Assembly (NCBI RefSeq): GCF_003795145.1
Contig: NZ_CP027786.1
Coordinates: 2,656,975-2,720,974, forward strand
Length of the DNA stretch: 64,000 bases
Reading direction: 5' to 3'
From: Tetragenococcus koreensis
Lineage (GTDB): Bacteria > Bacillota > Bacilli > Lactobacillales > Enterococcaceae
Of this stretch, positions 42,978-50,443 are shown piece by piece. Numbering within the stretch: the first letter of the stretch is position 1; each line of letters begins with the position of its first letter. A program made the translations under genes and the position numbers. Below the pieces are notes generated by a model, which saw only the letters and a program-made list of their open reading frames with translations, searched no databases and was not told the origin of the DNA.

Positions 42978-44476
42978 ATTTTAGCAAGGCATTAATTGCG
43001 AACATTGAACGAACCTATACGTATTCTTTTGCTAAAAACAATTTTATGTATCCTGGTGCTGCCGATGGCTACGATCCAGTAGATTTTTTTATCAAGCAAC
43101 TACATTTATCAAATCCATTTAAAATATTCATGGAATTGGAACGAGTTGCTTATAAGTCAGCTCTTAATTATTTAAACAAATACGAGATTCCATACACTAA
43201 AGAGCAGCAGCGTAAAGCTAGAATTTATAGCGACATCACAGAAAAGATGCAAGCGTGTCGATCTGATTATGTTTCTGAATACATGGAGGATCTCGATGAT
43301 TTAAAAGATACAGGCATCGTTATATGCAAGCCGAAATACACCATGACAACCGAAGAAACTTTATATGTTACCGAAGAACTCGAAAAGCTCCCTAAACACA
43401 AGAAAACTTTTAACGTTGTTTACGACAATTCTGTTCCAGCCCTTTTGAAAGAAAGTGAAGAACAATATAGTGCTTTGCGAAATTGTTTAACTAATCATAT
43501 TTCTTGTTTGATTGGAGGCGCAGGAACGGGGAAGAGTTTTTTAACTGCTTCTATTGTCCATCAATTGCAAAAAAATAATAAAGAAGTGGTTGTTCTTGCT
43601 CCAACACATAAAGCCAAAGAAGCTTTACAAGAAAAATTGGACGAGGAGAAAGTCAATGTAAAAGTCCGCACCATCCATAGCTATGTTCACAAGCCGGTTG
43701 GATGCCAGGTAATTGTCATTGATGAAAGCGGAATGCTATCAACACCCTTGTTTTATCAGCTTCTTATGAGTTATGCCAACCAACAACTTATTTTTGTAGG
43801 AGATAAAAATCAAATCCCTCCTGTAGAATATGGGCGACCTTTTGAAAAAATTCAACAGATGTTTCCGACATTTGAATTAAAAGCCAACCGTAGATCAGGT
43901 GCAAGAGACATTATTGCTTTAGGGCGCGAAATATTAGGCATACCACAAAATGCAAATATGCCGAAACCACACATTGAAATAGCGTCAAGTTCACAAGAAG
44001 CTTTTCGAAAAGGAGCGGAAGTGGAACTCACTTATAGAAACAAAGATGTTGAACAAATCAACGAAGAACAACGCATAAAAAATGGCACACCGACAATTTC
44101 CCCAAAAATGAGTGTAGGGGATGTGATAGTAGCCAAAACAAACGACCAAAAACGTCACTTTTTCAACGGGCAAATTTTTGAAATGGTTAGCCCAAATGCA
44201 GCACAAAAGAAAAATAGTTCTGACGCCGTTATTTTTAAAACACAAAAAGATTTGGAAATGAATTTTGATTTAGCTTATGGATTGACCATTCACAAGTCAC
44301 AAGGCAGTGAGTGGGATGTGGTTGCTTATCAACCGAGCGAATTAGACACACAAAACCTTGCTTATGTGGCAGTCACACGAGCTAAGAAGAAACTCATTAT
44401 TGTTGGAGATAAGCTCAAAACAGAATATAAAGCAGAACGGAGATGGCAGCATATAGATGAACTTAATAGCATTTGA
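42974..44476 (+). CDS. RecD-like SF1 DNA helicase
   Basis: A 500-residue SF1B helicase. Walker A GGAGTGKSFL near residue 180, motif Ia VVVLAPTHKAKEAL, Walker B VIDESGML, motif III VFVGDKNQIPPVEYGRPF, and near the end motif V/VI AYGLTIHKSQGSEWDVV and YVAVTRAKKKLIIVGDK. It resembles RecD2/Dda of phages. The N-terminal 170 residues are helical and unassigned. Overlaps the primase-like gene and the RuvC-like gene. Confidence 0.92.
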   Translation: MNFSKALIANIERTYTYSFAKNNFMYPGAADGYDPVDFFIKQLHLSNPFKIFMELERVAYKSALNYLNKYEIPYTKEQQRKARIYSDITEKMQACRSDYVSEYMEDLDDLKDTGIVICKPKYTMTTEETLYVTEELEKLPKHKKTFNVVYDNSVPALLKESEEQYSALRNCLTNHISCLIGGAGTGKSFLTASIVHQLQKNNKEVVVLAPTHKAKEALQEKLDEEKVNVKVRTIHSYVHKPVGCQVIVIDESGMLSTPLFYQLLMSYANQQLIFVGDKNQIPPVEYGRPFEKIQQMFPTFELKANRRSGARDIIALGREILGIPQNANMPKPHIEIASSSQEAFRKGAEVELTYRNKDVEQINEEQRIKNGTPTISPKMSVGDVIVAKTNDQKRHFFNGQIFEMVSPNAAQKKNSSDAVIFKTQKDLEMNFDLAYGLTIHKSQGSEWDVVAYQPSELDTQNLAYVAVTRAKKKLIIVGDKLKTEYKAERRWQHIDELNSI

Positions 44477-44906
44477 TCAGTCAACAACGAACACTGGTTG
44501 GTGCGTAATGGAAATGGGGAGCTCAAAAATTATAGGCTATGGAGCTATCCACCCAACCGGTGTAACAAACGAACGAATACGAGTCACTATTAAAAAGTGC
44601 ATGATGCTATGTAAAAAATTCGATGTGGCTTTTGTTTATATCGAAGGTATCCAAGTACAGCGCAACCCAAAAGTGTATGAAATTTTAGCAAAACTTGAAG
44701 GCACACTTGAAATTTGTTTAGAAGAAAAAGGTTACTTTGTAAACATTGTCAAAGCGGCAGAGTGGCGGAAACGCATAGGCATAAAAAATAAAAAGCGTGA
44801 CCTTGTAAAAGCTGAAGCCATAGGCATGGTAAAGGACCTTTACGAGTTAGAACCATCAGAAGACGAATGTGAAGCAATACTTTTTGCCAAAGCATTCTGT
44901 GCGTAG
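44457..44906 (+). CDS. RuvC-like Holliday junction resolvase
   Basis: A 149-residue RNase H-fold nuclease. Acidic residues are placed as in RuvC: Asp in NLIAFDQSTTNTGWCV, Glu in FVYIEGIQVQRN, and Glu/Asp in the C-terminal ELEPSEDECEAILFAKAF. It cuts branched DNA during replication or before packaging. Starts 20 bases inside the helicase gene. Confidence 0.88.
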   Translation: MNLIAFDQSTTNTGWCVMEMGSSKIIGYGAIHPTGVTNERIRVTIKKCMMLCKKFDVAFVYIEGIQVQRNPKVYEILAKLEGTLEICLEEKGYFVNIVKAAEWRKRIGIKNKKRDLVKAEAIGMVKDLYELEPSEDECEAILFAKAFCA

Positions 44907-44918
44907 GGAGGCAAACAA

Positions 44919-45161
44919 ATGAAAACAGAAGAGTTTAAACAACAAGTACAAAACTTAGGATACAAAACAATAGATGGATCATCAGACGGCAAAAGAGTCA
45001 CGCAAGTACACATACTAGATAACGAAATCCTTATTGCCAAAGTATCTACTATGATTCAATACAGACTATCGACCATGAATAACAAAATAGGAAAGAGACA
45101 CAGCGAATTATTTGATTTATTAGTTACTTATGCAAAAACACCAATAAAAAATAGGAGTTAA
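44919..45161 (+). CDS. Small phage protein, unknown
   Basis: An 80-residue protein (KTEEFKQQVQNLGYKTIDGS...). I do not recognise it with certainty. A mixed alpha/beta N-terminus is followed by a helical end. GGGAGG precedes ATG. First of eight short accessory genes between the resolvase and the methyltransferase. Confidence 0.68.
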   Translation: MKTEEFKQQVQNLGYKTIDGSSDGKRVTQVHILDNEILIAKVSTMIQYRLSTMNNKIGKRHSELFDLLVTYAKTPIKNRS

Positions 45162-45212
45162 ACCAAATACCGTCAATAAATTGGGAAATAAAATTAAAAG
45201 CGAGGACTTGTA

Positions 45213-45407
45213 ATGACGATTAAAATATACAGTGACTATGAAGATTTTAACATTGCTGTTGATGAAGTTAACAGATTATATAGAACATGCGACACAGAGT
45301 CCGCAAGAAAATTAAAAGAGTACAAAGGGGCGACAGTTTACTACTGCGCTCAGATTGCACAGAAAGTTCAAGATTTAAATTCTTTAGGTTATGAGGAGGC
45401 GAAGTAA
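45213..45407 (+). CDS. Small phage protein, unknown
   Basis: A 64-residue acidic, Tyr-rich protein (TIKIYSDYEDFNIAVDEVNRLY). GCGAGGA precedes ATG. No family recognised. Followed after 2 bp by the next gene. Confidence 0.6.
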   Translation: MTIKIYSDYEDFNIAVDEVNRLYRTCDTESARKLKEYKGATVYYCAQIAQKVQDLNSLGYEEAK

Positions 45408-45409
45408 AC

Positions 45410-45730
45410 ATGCAAGAAACGGAATTAGAAAAATTGGAGCGATTAGCTTATATAAAAGATGAAGTCCCTAGTTATTATGAAGATTGGAAAAGGCTAAGAG
45501 ACAAGCTCTTTAATGACAAGGAAACAAGAGAGTATGCCACGAGGAATTTACCTATATGGGTATTTTTCCCGAGCGGCGAAGATAAGGTGTATGCATCCAA
45601 AACGGATGTGCGTGAAAAAATAGGGGTTAATTTTCGTACACTGAGCGCTTATCTTGATAAAGATAAGCCAGTGAGCCGCGGAAATGCCAAGGGATGTTAC
45701 TTTTACAGTTTGCCAAAGGAGGAAAAGTGA
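45410..45730 (+). CDS. Phage protein with possible HTH, unknown
   Basis: A 106-residue protein. The C-terminal part (VYASKTDVREKIGVNFRTLSAYLDKDKPVSRGNAKGCYFYSL) looks like a DNA-binding helix pair with a wing, as in homing-endonuclease-associated modules. GAGGAGG precedes ATG. No known role. Confidence 0.65.
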   Translation: MQETELEKLERLAYIKDEVPSYYEDWKRLRDKLFNDKETREYATRNLPIWVFFPSGEDKVYASKTDVREKIGVNFRTLSAYLDKDKPVSRGNAKGCYFYSLPKEEK

Positions 45731-46416
45731 TGGATAAACAGGAAATTATTGAATTTATTGATAATTCTATATGTCGCACATATGAGAATATAAGAAGTTC
45801 TGATATCGACAACGCAGAGGAACAAATTGCGTTAAACAATTCACTGATTAAAAAATACCTTTATCAATTAGACGAACCAGAAATAACCATAGGGGAAGCG
45901 TGGGGGAAAATCGCAGAAGAATATCCGTATACTCCAGGCGAATTATCTTCTTTCCTTAACAAATTTCTAATACATGGTAACCCAGAAAAGGTAGAGATAC
46001 CACAATTTGTGGCGGATTGGATAGAGCGTATAAAAATAGATGACGGTGCAGTAGCAGACATAACGGGAGGAGACATATTTAGAATAATAGTAGACATGAG
46101 TGAAGTTTCGGCTTTTAATCCTGCCAGCAATATTCATTTTAATGACTATGAAATTACAGATGAGCTTGTTAACTACTGTAATGGGCATGAAATGGAGTTT
46201 TTGAAGGCTTTAATTAATGGCTACACAGTCAATAAAGAACCTATGTGGGTGGTTAAAAGCGCGCAAGGTAGTGGCTACCTGATTGATTATAAATTACGCA
46301 CTGACAGTGAAATATTGAATGCTTCAAAAAATAACGCTTATCAATTTGATGATAAACAAAAAGCCGAAGCCGTCGCAACATTAGTTGGTGGCACGGTCGA
46401 AGAATGGAGTGAATGA
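45730..46416 (+). CDS. DUF1642 family phage protein
   Basis: A 228-residue protein. The segment VEIPQFVADWIERIK followed by the C-terminal GYTVNKEPMWVVKSAQGSGYLIDY and DDKQKAEAVATLVGGTVEEW is typical of DUF1642, common in enterococcal, streptococcal and lactococcal phages, of unknown function. ATG 45730 follows AAAGGAGG. It overlaps the previous stop by one base. Confidence 0.85.
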   Translation: MDKQEIIEFIDNSICRTYENIRSSDIDNAEEQIALNNSLIKKYLYQLDEPEITIGEAWGKIAEEYPYTPGELSSFLNKFLIHGNPEKVEIPQFVADWIERIKIDDGAVADITGGDIFRIIVDMSEVSAFNPASNIHFNDYEITDELVNYCNGHEMEFLKALINGYTVNKEPMWVVKSAQGSGYLIDYKLRTDSEILNASKNNAYQFDDKQKAEAVATLVGGTVEEWSE

Positions 46417-46417
46417 A

Positions 46418-46609
46418 GTGAGAATGAATGAAAGAAAATATTATGTAAAAGTCGGGAATATGTATTTCCAACGTTTTGATGAACTGGATGCTATCTTTAT
46501 TGTTGATGACCAGCCTGGGGCAAAAATTGGAGCTTCAAAGCTTGACAAAAGCAAAGCGGAAGATATAGCAAAAGTTTTAGGGGTAGAAACTGAACTGGTA
46601 GAGGAGTGA
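46418..46609 (+). CDS. Small phage protein, DUF1642 C-terminus-like
   Basis: A 63-residue protein. The pattern KYYVKVGNMYFQRFDELDAIFI...SKAEDIAKVLGVETELVEE repeats the layout of the end of the preceding DUF1642 protein (value display then AEA-type helix), so it may be a short paralogue of that domain. GTG 46418 has GGAG ten bases upstream; ATG 46424 is an alternative. Confidence 0.65.
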   Translation: MRMNERKYYVKVGNMYFQRFDELDAIFIVDDQPGAKIGASKLDKSKAEDIAKVLGVETELVEE

Positions 46610-46613
46610 CGGC

Positions 46614-46820
46614 ATGAGTTTTTGGGTGTTATGGCCAATCGTATTTTGTGTAATTGTGGCGATAGTTTTTATAGCTGCTTGGGGATTGTTAAAAATATAT
46701 GATATCGCAGAAAAATTTGACTTAGATGGCTGGGCAATAGTGGAATCATTTTTTTGGGGAGTAGCAATATTAGCTTTTGCTGCAATCGTTGCTCAAGGTA
46801 TAGCCATCGGTAAGTTTTAA
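46614..46820 (+). CDS. Small two-helix membrane protein
   Basis: A 68-residue protein with two transmembrane segments (VLWPIVFCVIVAIVFIAAWG and FWGVAILAFAAIVAQGIAI) joined by a charged loop. GAGGAG precedes ATG. Unknown function; too early in the operon to be a typical holin. Confidence 0.68.
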   Translation: MSFWVLWPIVFCVIVAIVFIAAWGLLKIYDIAEKFDLDGWAIVESFFWGVAILAFAAIVAQGIAIGKF

Positions 46821-46838
46821 AGAAAGGAAGGGGTTGAA

Positions 46839-47060
46839 ATGCTAGGCGATTGGATAATTGAAACCCAAGAATTTTTAAAAAATTTATGGATTGCTACCAA
46901 AAATACAGCGAGAGAAAACACCTGCTTGCATGACTACAAACTAGTAGAGCCAAAAATTTCAGGAGAAGCAAAGTATAAGATAAACGGAGGAATGTATATG
47001 GTGCCAGTCTGGTATACAAAGGAAGAATACCACTGCAAAAAATGCGGGAGGGTCAAGTGA
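46839..47060 (+). CDS. Small putative zinc-binding phage protein
   Basis: A 73-residue protein. Cys and His spaced as CLHD...EYHCKKCGRVK form a likely zinc knuckle. AAAGGAAGGGG precedes ATG. The stop overlaps the next start (TGATG). Unknown function. Confidence 0.65.
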   Translation: MLGDWIIETQEFLKNLWIATKNTARENTCLHDYKLVEPKISGEAKYKINGGMYMVPVWYTKEEYHCKKCGRVK

Positions 47061-47392
47061 TGAGCAAATTATTAGAAGAAGCACACCGTTTAGAAGATGA
47101 GGCGCTAGATGCCCTTTACAATAGCTACAAAATGCCCTTTGAAGATGGATACTTTCAGGGCGTGGAAGATATGCGAAAGCTAATTGAAAAGTATGAGAAG
47201 CCACAATTGACGGAGGAACAGGAAAAGATCTACAGAGCACTAACATTGGTGTATGAAGACAAGGATGAAATGCACCCTGAAGATCTTAGTAATATTATCA
47301 ATACAATAAATATAGTGATTAATTTCTATGTAGGTAAGGATCGAAACCTTATCCCAGCGCTAAATAAATTTCTGGAAGAGGTGGAAGAATGA
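47060..47392 (+). CDS. Small acidic phage protein, unknown
   Basis: A 110-residue acidic helical protein (SKLLEEAHRLEDEALDALYNSYK...). GGGAGGG precedes ATG 47060. No family recognised. Its stop overlaps the methyltransferase start by ATGA. Confidence 0.65.
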   Translation: MSKLLEEAHRLEDEALDALYNSYKMPFEDGYFQGVEDMRKLIEKYEKPQLTEEQEKIYRALTLVYEDKDEMHPEDLSNIINTINIVINFYVGKDRNLIPALNKFLEEVEE

Positions 47393-48375
47393 AACTCGAA
47401 TATAGAAAAAAATTTTTTGATGATTTTGAAAATAAAACGGTACGTTTTATTGACTTATTTGCTGGAATTGGTGGTATTCGTTTAGGTTTTGATGATGAAA
47501 ATACAGAGTGTGTTTTTAGTTCCGAGTGGGATAAATTTGCACAACAAACTTATGAGGCTAATTTTAGAGAAAAGCCAGCAGGAGATATTAAACAAATAAA
47601 AGCTAGTGATATTCCAAATCATGATGTTCTCTTAGGCGGGTTTCCGTGCCAACCTTTTTCCAACATAGGTAAAAGAAACGGATTTTCGGATGAGAATCAA
47701 GGAACATTATTTTTCGATATATTAAGGATATTACAATATCATCAACCATCTATGTTTTTATTAGAAAATGTACCAGGAATCCTAACAATCGACGGCGGAA
47801 AAACATTTGAAGTAATTATGGAATCTCTAGAAAATGCTGGTTATAATGTTTTTTATGATGTTTTAGATGCTAAAAATTTTGGTTTAGCACAAAATAGAAA
47901 ACGTGTCATTTTTGTTGGTTTTCATAAAGGTTTAGGAATTGATGAATTTATTTTTCCGAAAGGTAATAATCTCCCTAATCAATATGCCAAAGATATTATT
48001 GAAAAAGATGCTGATCCAGTGCGTTATTCAATTTCTAAAAACCTTCAAAAAAACTATCTATTTAAGAAAGATGATGGAAGACCTCAAATTATCGATGAAA
48101 ATTCTGAGTTTCAAGTAAAAACATTAGTTTCTACATATCATAAAATTCAAAGATTGACTGGTACATTTGTTAAAGGTGGTGAAACAGGTTTAAGATTGAT
48201 GTCCGAATTAGAATGTAAAAGGATTATGGGTTTTCCTGATGACTATATTATACCTGTGTCTAGAACCCAAATGTATCGTCAAATGGGGAATTCTGTTGCC
48301 ATTCCTGTAATTAAAGAAGTAAGCAATGAAATGAAATATTTATATGGTAAAGTAAAAAAACGTTCAGCCCCTTAG
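47389..48375 (+). CDS. DNA (cytosine-5) methyltransferase
   Basis: A 328-residue C5 methyltransferase. Motif I FIDLFAGIGGIRLGF, motif IV GGFPCQPFSNIG with the catalytic Cys, motif VI LLENVPGI, motif VIII QNRKRVIFVG and motifs IX-X RLMSELECKRIMGFP...YRQMGNSVAIPVI are all present. The target domain lies at about 200-265; its sequence specificity is unknown. No restriction gene is adjacent, so it is a solitary methyltransferase that may shield phage DNA from host restriction. Its DNA is more AT-rich than neighbouring genes, suggesting separate acquisition. Confidence 0.95.
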   Translation: MKLEYRKKFFDDFENKTVRFIDLFAGIGGIRLGFDDENTECVFSSEWDKFAQQTYEANFREKPAGDIKQIKASDIPNHDVLLGGFPCQPFSNIGKRNGFSDENQGTLFFDILRILQYHQPSMFLLENVPGILTIDGGKTFEVIMESLENAGYNVFYDVLDAKNFGLAQNRKRVIFVGFHKGLGIDEFIFPKGNNLPNQYAKDIIEKDADPVRYSISKNLQKNYLFKKDDGRPQIIDENSEFQVKTLVSTYHKIQRLTGTFVKGGETGLRLMSELECKRIMGFPDDYIIPVSRTQMYRQMGNSVAIPVIKEVSNEMKYLYGKVKKRSAP

Positions 48376-48424
48376 CTAAACGTTCACACATATAACTATA
48401 TTATAACATAAGGGAGCGGTTTTT

Positions 48425-48838
48425 TTGGGACTTTTACGGGACGTTGATTTTAACCAAACACGAGAAAATGCAAAAGACACACTAGCCAATTACAGACGTT
48501 TACAGCGAATCACGGGACAGTCAAAGATCGATATTAAGTCGCCTATCATTACAGATATGCCAAAGGCGCCATCTAATGGCAATAAAGCGGAGGACGCATT
48601 ATTACAGATTGTGGATGCAGAGGGCGAGCTTAATGCAATCGTCGCTGGGCTTATGGCACTGCCTTTAACATCAAGAGCCGTTCTTTACTACTCTTTTTGT
48701 GATAAAGAGCGGTGGACGAATGATTTGATTGGGATGGAAATCGGATATTCAGAGCGACAAGTAAGACGCGTGAAAGAAGATGCTTTAACCGAATTTGCAG
48801 AAGCATACAAAAAAGGTAAGCTTATTTCCTATAAATAA
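48425..48838 (+). CDS. ArpU family late transcriptional regulator
   Basis: A 137-residue ArpU/RinA-like protein, the usual last gene before the late operon. The C-terminal sigma-4-like helix-turn-helix is LIGMEIGYSERQVRRVKEDALTEFAEAY, preceded by LPLTSRAVLYYSFCDKERWTN. TTG start with GGGAG upstream. It probably activates the late promoter that begins a few bases downstream. Confidence 0.88.
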   Translation: MGLLRDVDFNQTRENAKDTLANYRRLQRITGQSKIDIKSPIITDMPKAPSNGNKAEDALLQIVDAEGELNAIVAGLMALPLTSRAVLYYSFCDKERWTNDLIGMEIGYSERQVRRVKEDALTEFAEAYKKGKLISYK

Positions 48839-48840
48839 AA

Positions 48841-48895
48841 TGTCCGTTTTTTGTCCGCTTTATGTCCGACATAATCTGATTTTAGGTGGTATATT
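48841..48895 (+). promoter_or_regulatory. Putative late promoter with three TGTCCG repeats
   Basis: TGTCCG occurs at 48841-48846, 48852-48857 and 48863-48868, exactly 11 bp apart, so all on one DNA face. An extended -10 (TGG-TATATT, 48887-48895) follows 18 bp later and there is no good -35. This is the layout expected of an activator-dependent promoter, here most likely for the ArpU protein. Confidence 0.7.
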
Positions 48896-49095
48896 AGTAG
48901 TATCGAATATTGCATATAGGCAGACGTTAAAAGCAATATCGGTATGGGGCTTTTAGCTACTTTTGTTGGCTGCGGAAACAGTTAGCAAAGACATCTATGC
49001 AATGGGTAAATACAACAGTGGTGGCATAGCATCACTGTGATACATAACAAAGGCTACTCACATTGTTGGGTAGCCTATTTATTATGAGGTGTCCC
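48896..49095 (+). other. Untranslated leader of the late operon
   Basis: No gene seen in 200 bp. A hairpin, GGCTAC...GTAGCC (about 49052-49076), lies just before the first small late gene and has no T run. The leader also has scattered short inverted repeats (GCAATAT/ATATTGC around 48905-48937). Confidence 0.45.
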
Positions 49096-49311
49096 ATGTT
49101 TTACTACTACATACAATTAAACCGGCTACCAATACATAACCCAGATGTTAGACAGTCCACGCTATATCCTAACTACTCACTGCTAGAGTGTCACTGTGGA
49201 TTGGCTGACAATGATATAGACAATTATAAGTTGATCTTTATTGGTAAAGGTTTCATCAAAGATAAACATATTCAAAACAATATAAATAAAATTGTTGAGA
49301 GATTGAAGTGA
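49096..49311 (+). CDS. Small phage protein before HNH nuclease, unknown
   Basis: A 71-residue protein (FYYYIQLNRLPIHNPDVRQST...). ATG 49096 is 6 bases after GAGG. I do not recognise the family. It is followed by about 150 bp of very AT-rich DNA with three AAATAAAT words, in which I see no gene. Confidence 0.6.
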   Translation: MFYYYIQLNRLPIHNPDVRQSTLYPNYSLLECHCGLADNDIDNYKLIFIGKGFIKDKHIQNNINKIVERLK

Positions 49312-49459
49312 AAGATTATTCGTTTTAATCAAATAAATATATTTAACAAACAAATAAATGATTCACATTTAAATAAATCTTTCCGATTGATTCATTCTTT
49401 TGTTCATCAATTTAATTATATAAAAGTAATTTATTTTATTTCTCGTTCTAAATATTTAT

Positions 49460-49831
49460 TTGAAAGAAGTTGAATTCATTTTGTTTAAACAACCAAAAAT
49501 AAGATTAGGAAATAAATCATATACAGAAGACGAGTTGCAAGAGTATAGGAAAGCCAATGGTAAAAGGTATAACCGAAGCGTTAGGCAAAATGGTTACAAT
49601 ACCGAATATACTGCCTTTTACCACACTCCAGCGTGGCGCAGGTTGCGTCAACAAGTCTTAATGCGAGATGACTATCTGTGTCAGCATTGTTTAGCCAAAG
49701 GAATTGCGAATGACAAAAATTTACTTATCCATCACAAAACAGAATTGAAACAAGATTGGTCCAAAAGACTGGACATGGAAAATTTAGAGGCAGTTTGTTT
49801 TTCCTGCCACAATAAAATTTATAAAAAATAA
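49460..49831 (+). CDS. HNH endonuclease of the packaging module
   Basis: A 123-residue HNH nuclease. Zinc pair CQHC and CFSC bracket the HNH core LLIHHKTELKQDWSKRLDMENLEAV...CHNKIY. In HK97-like cos phages such a protein sits directly before the terminase genes and assists cos cleavage. The start is uncertain: TTG 49460 gives the fullest product but has a weak ribosome site. Confidence 0.9.
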   Translation: MKEVEFILFKQPKIRLGNKSYTEDELQEYRKANGKRYNRSVRQNGYNTEYTAFYHTPAWRRLRQQVLMRDDYLCQHCLAKGIANDKNLLIHHKTELKQDWSKRLDMENLEAVCFSCHNKIYKK

Positions 49832-49849
49832 AAAATAATTTTTAAAAAA

Positions 49850-49965
49850 ATATTTTGCCAGGGCTTAAAAAATCCCCCGGCCTTTTCTGATCAGTTCGTT
49901 AACGAGCCGAACTTATCTGTGACCAAAATCCCAAAAAAATAATTCCCAAAACCGCGTATAGGAGG
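49850..49965. other. Candidate cos region
   Basis: Between the HNH and small terminase genes lies a gap with a GC cluster (CCCCCGGCC near 49873-49881) and short dyads (TGATCA; GTTCG...CGAAC around GTTAAC). This is the usual place of cos in HNH-carrying HK97-type phages. The exact cut is not visible. Confidence 0.35.
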
Positions 49966-49972
49966 TGATTAC

Positions 49973-50443
49973 ATGGCTAGACCTAGAAAATTAAACGATG
50001 CAAAGCAAGGACACCGCACAAAAGCGGAGTTAGAAGCCGCTGAACTACAAGAAAATACGTTAAACACCTATGATCAAATCAATGTGGATGATGTACCAGA
50101 GGATTTGAACGGAATAGCTCAAAAAGAATGGCTGCGAATCGTACCTTTAATGTCTCAACTACCAATTGCTGAACTAGATATGGTTATGGTAAAAAATTAT
50201 TGCCAGTTGGTGGGCATGCAAGAGGAAGCTTATGCGGATATTCAACGGGTAGGAACCTATGACCCCAGCGAAAATAAGCGCACAGGACCTTATTTAATCT
50301 ATATGGATTGTCACAAAGAACTAAAATCCGTATGTAACAAGCTAGGTTTAACGATTGACAGCCGTATGCGCATTGTTGTACCTACCGAAAGCGAAGAAAA
50401 ACAATCAGTATATGATCAATTCGGTGTTGATGACGATGACTAG
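49973..50443 (+). CDS. terS: Terminase small subunit, P27 family
   Basis: A 156-residue DNA-recognition subunit of the packaging motor. The layout fits P27: basic start ARPRKLNDAKQGHRTKAE, then PEDLNGIAQKEWLRIVPLM, ELDMVMVKNYCQL and the C-terminal KSVCNKLGLTIDSRMRI. AGGAGGTGATT precedes ATG. Its end overlaps the large subunit start. Confidence 0.92.
   Translation: MARPRKLNDAKQGHRTKAELEAAELQENTLNTYDQINVDDVPEDLNGIAQKEWLRIVPLMSQLPIAELDMVMVKNYCQLVGMQEEAYADIQRVGTYDPSENKRTGPYLIYMDCHKELKSVCNKLGLTIDSRMRIVVPTESEEKQSVYDQFGVDDDD

Noticed and set aside
48896..49062. tRNA or known small RNA in the late leader
   Set aside because: Hairpins are present but there is no cloverleaf and no motif of a known RNA family.
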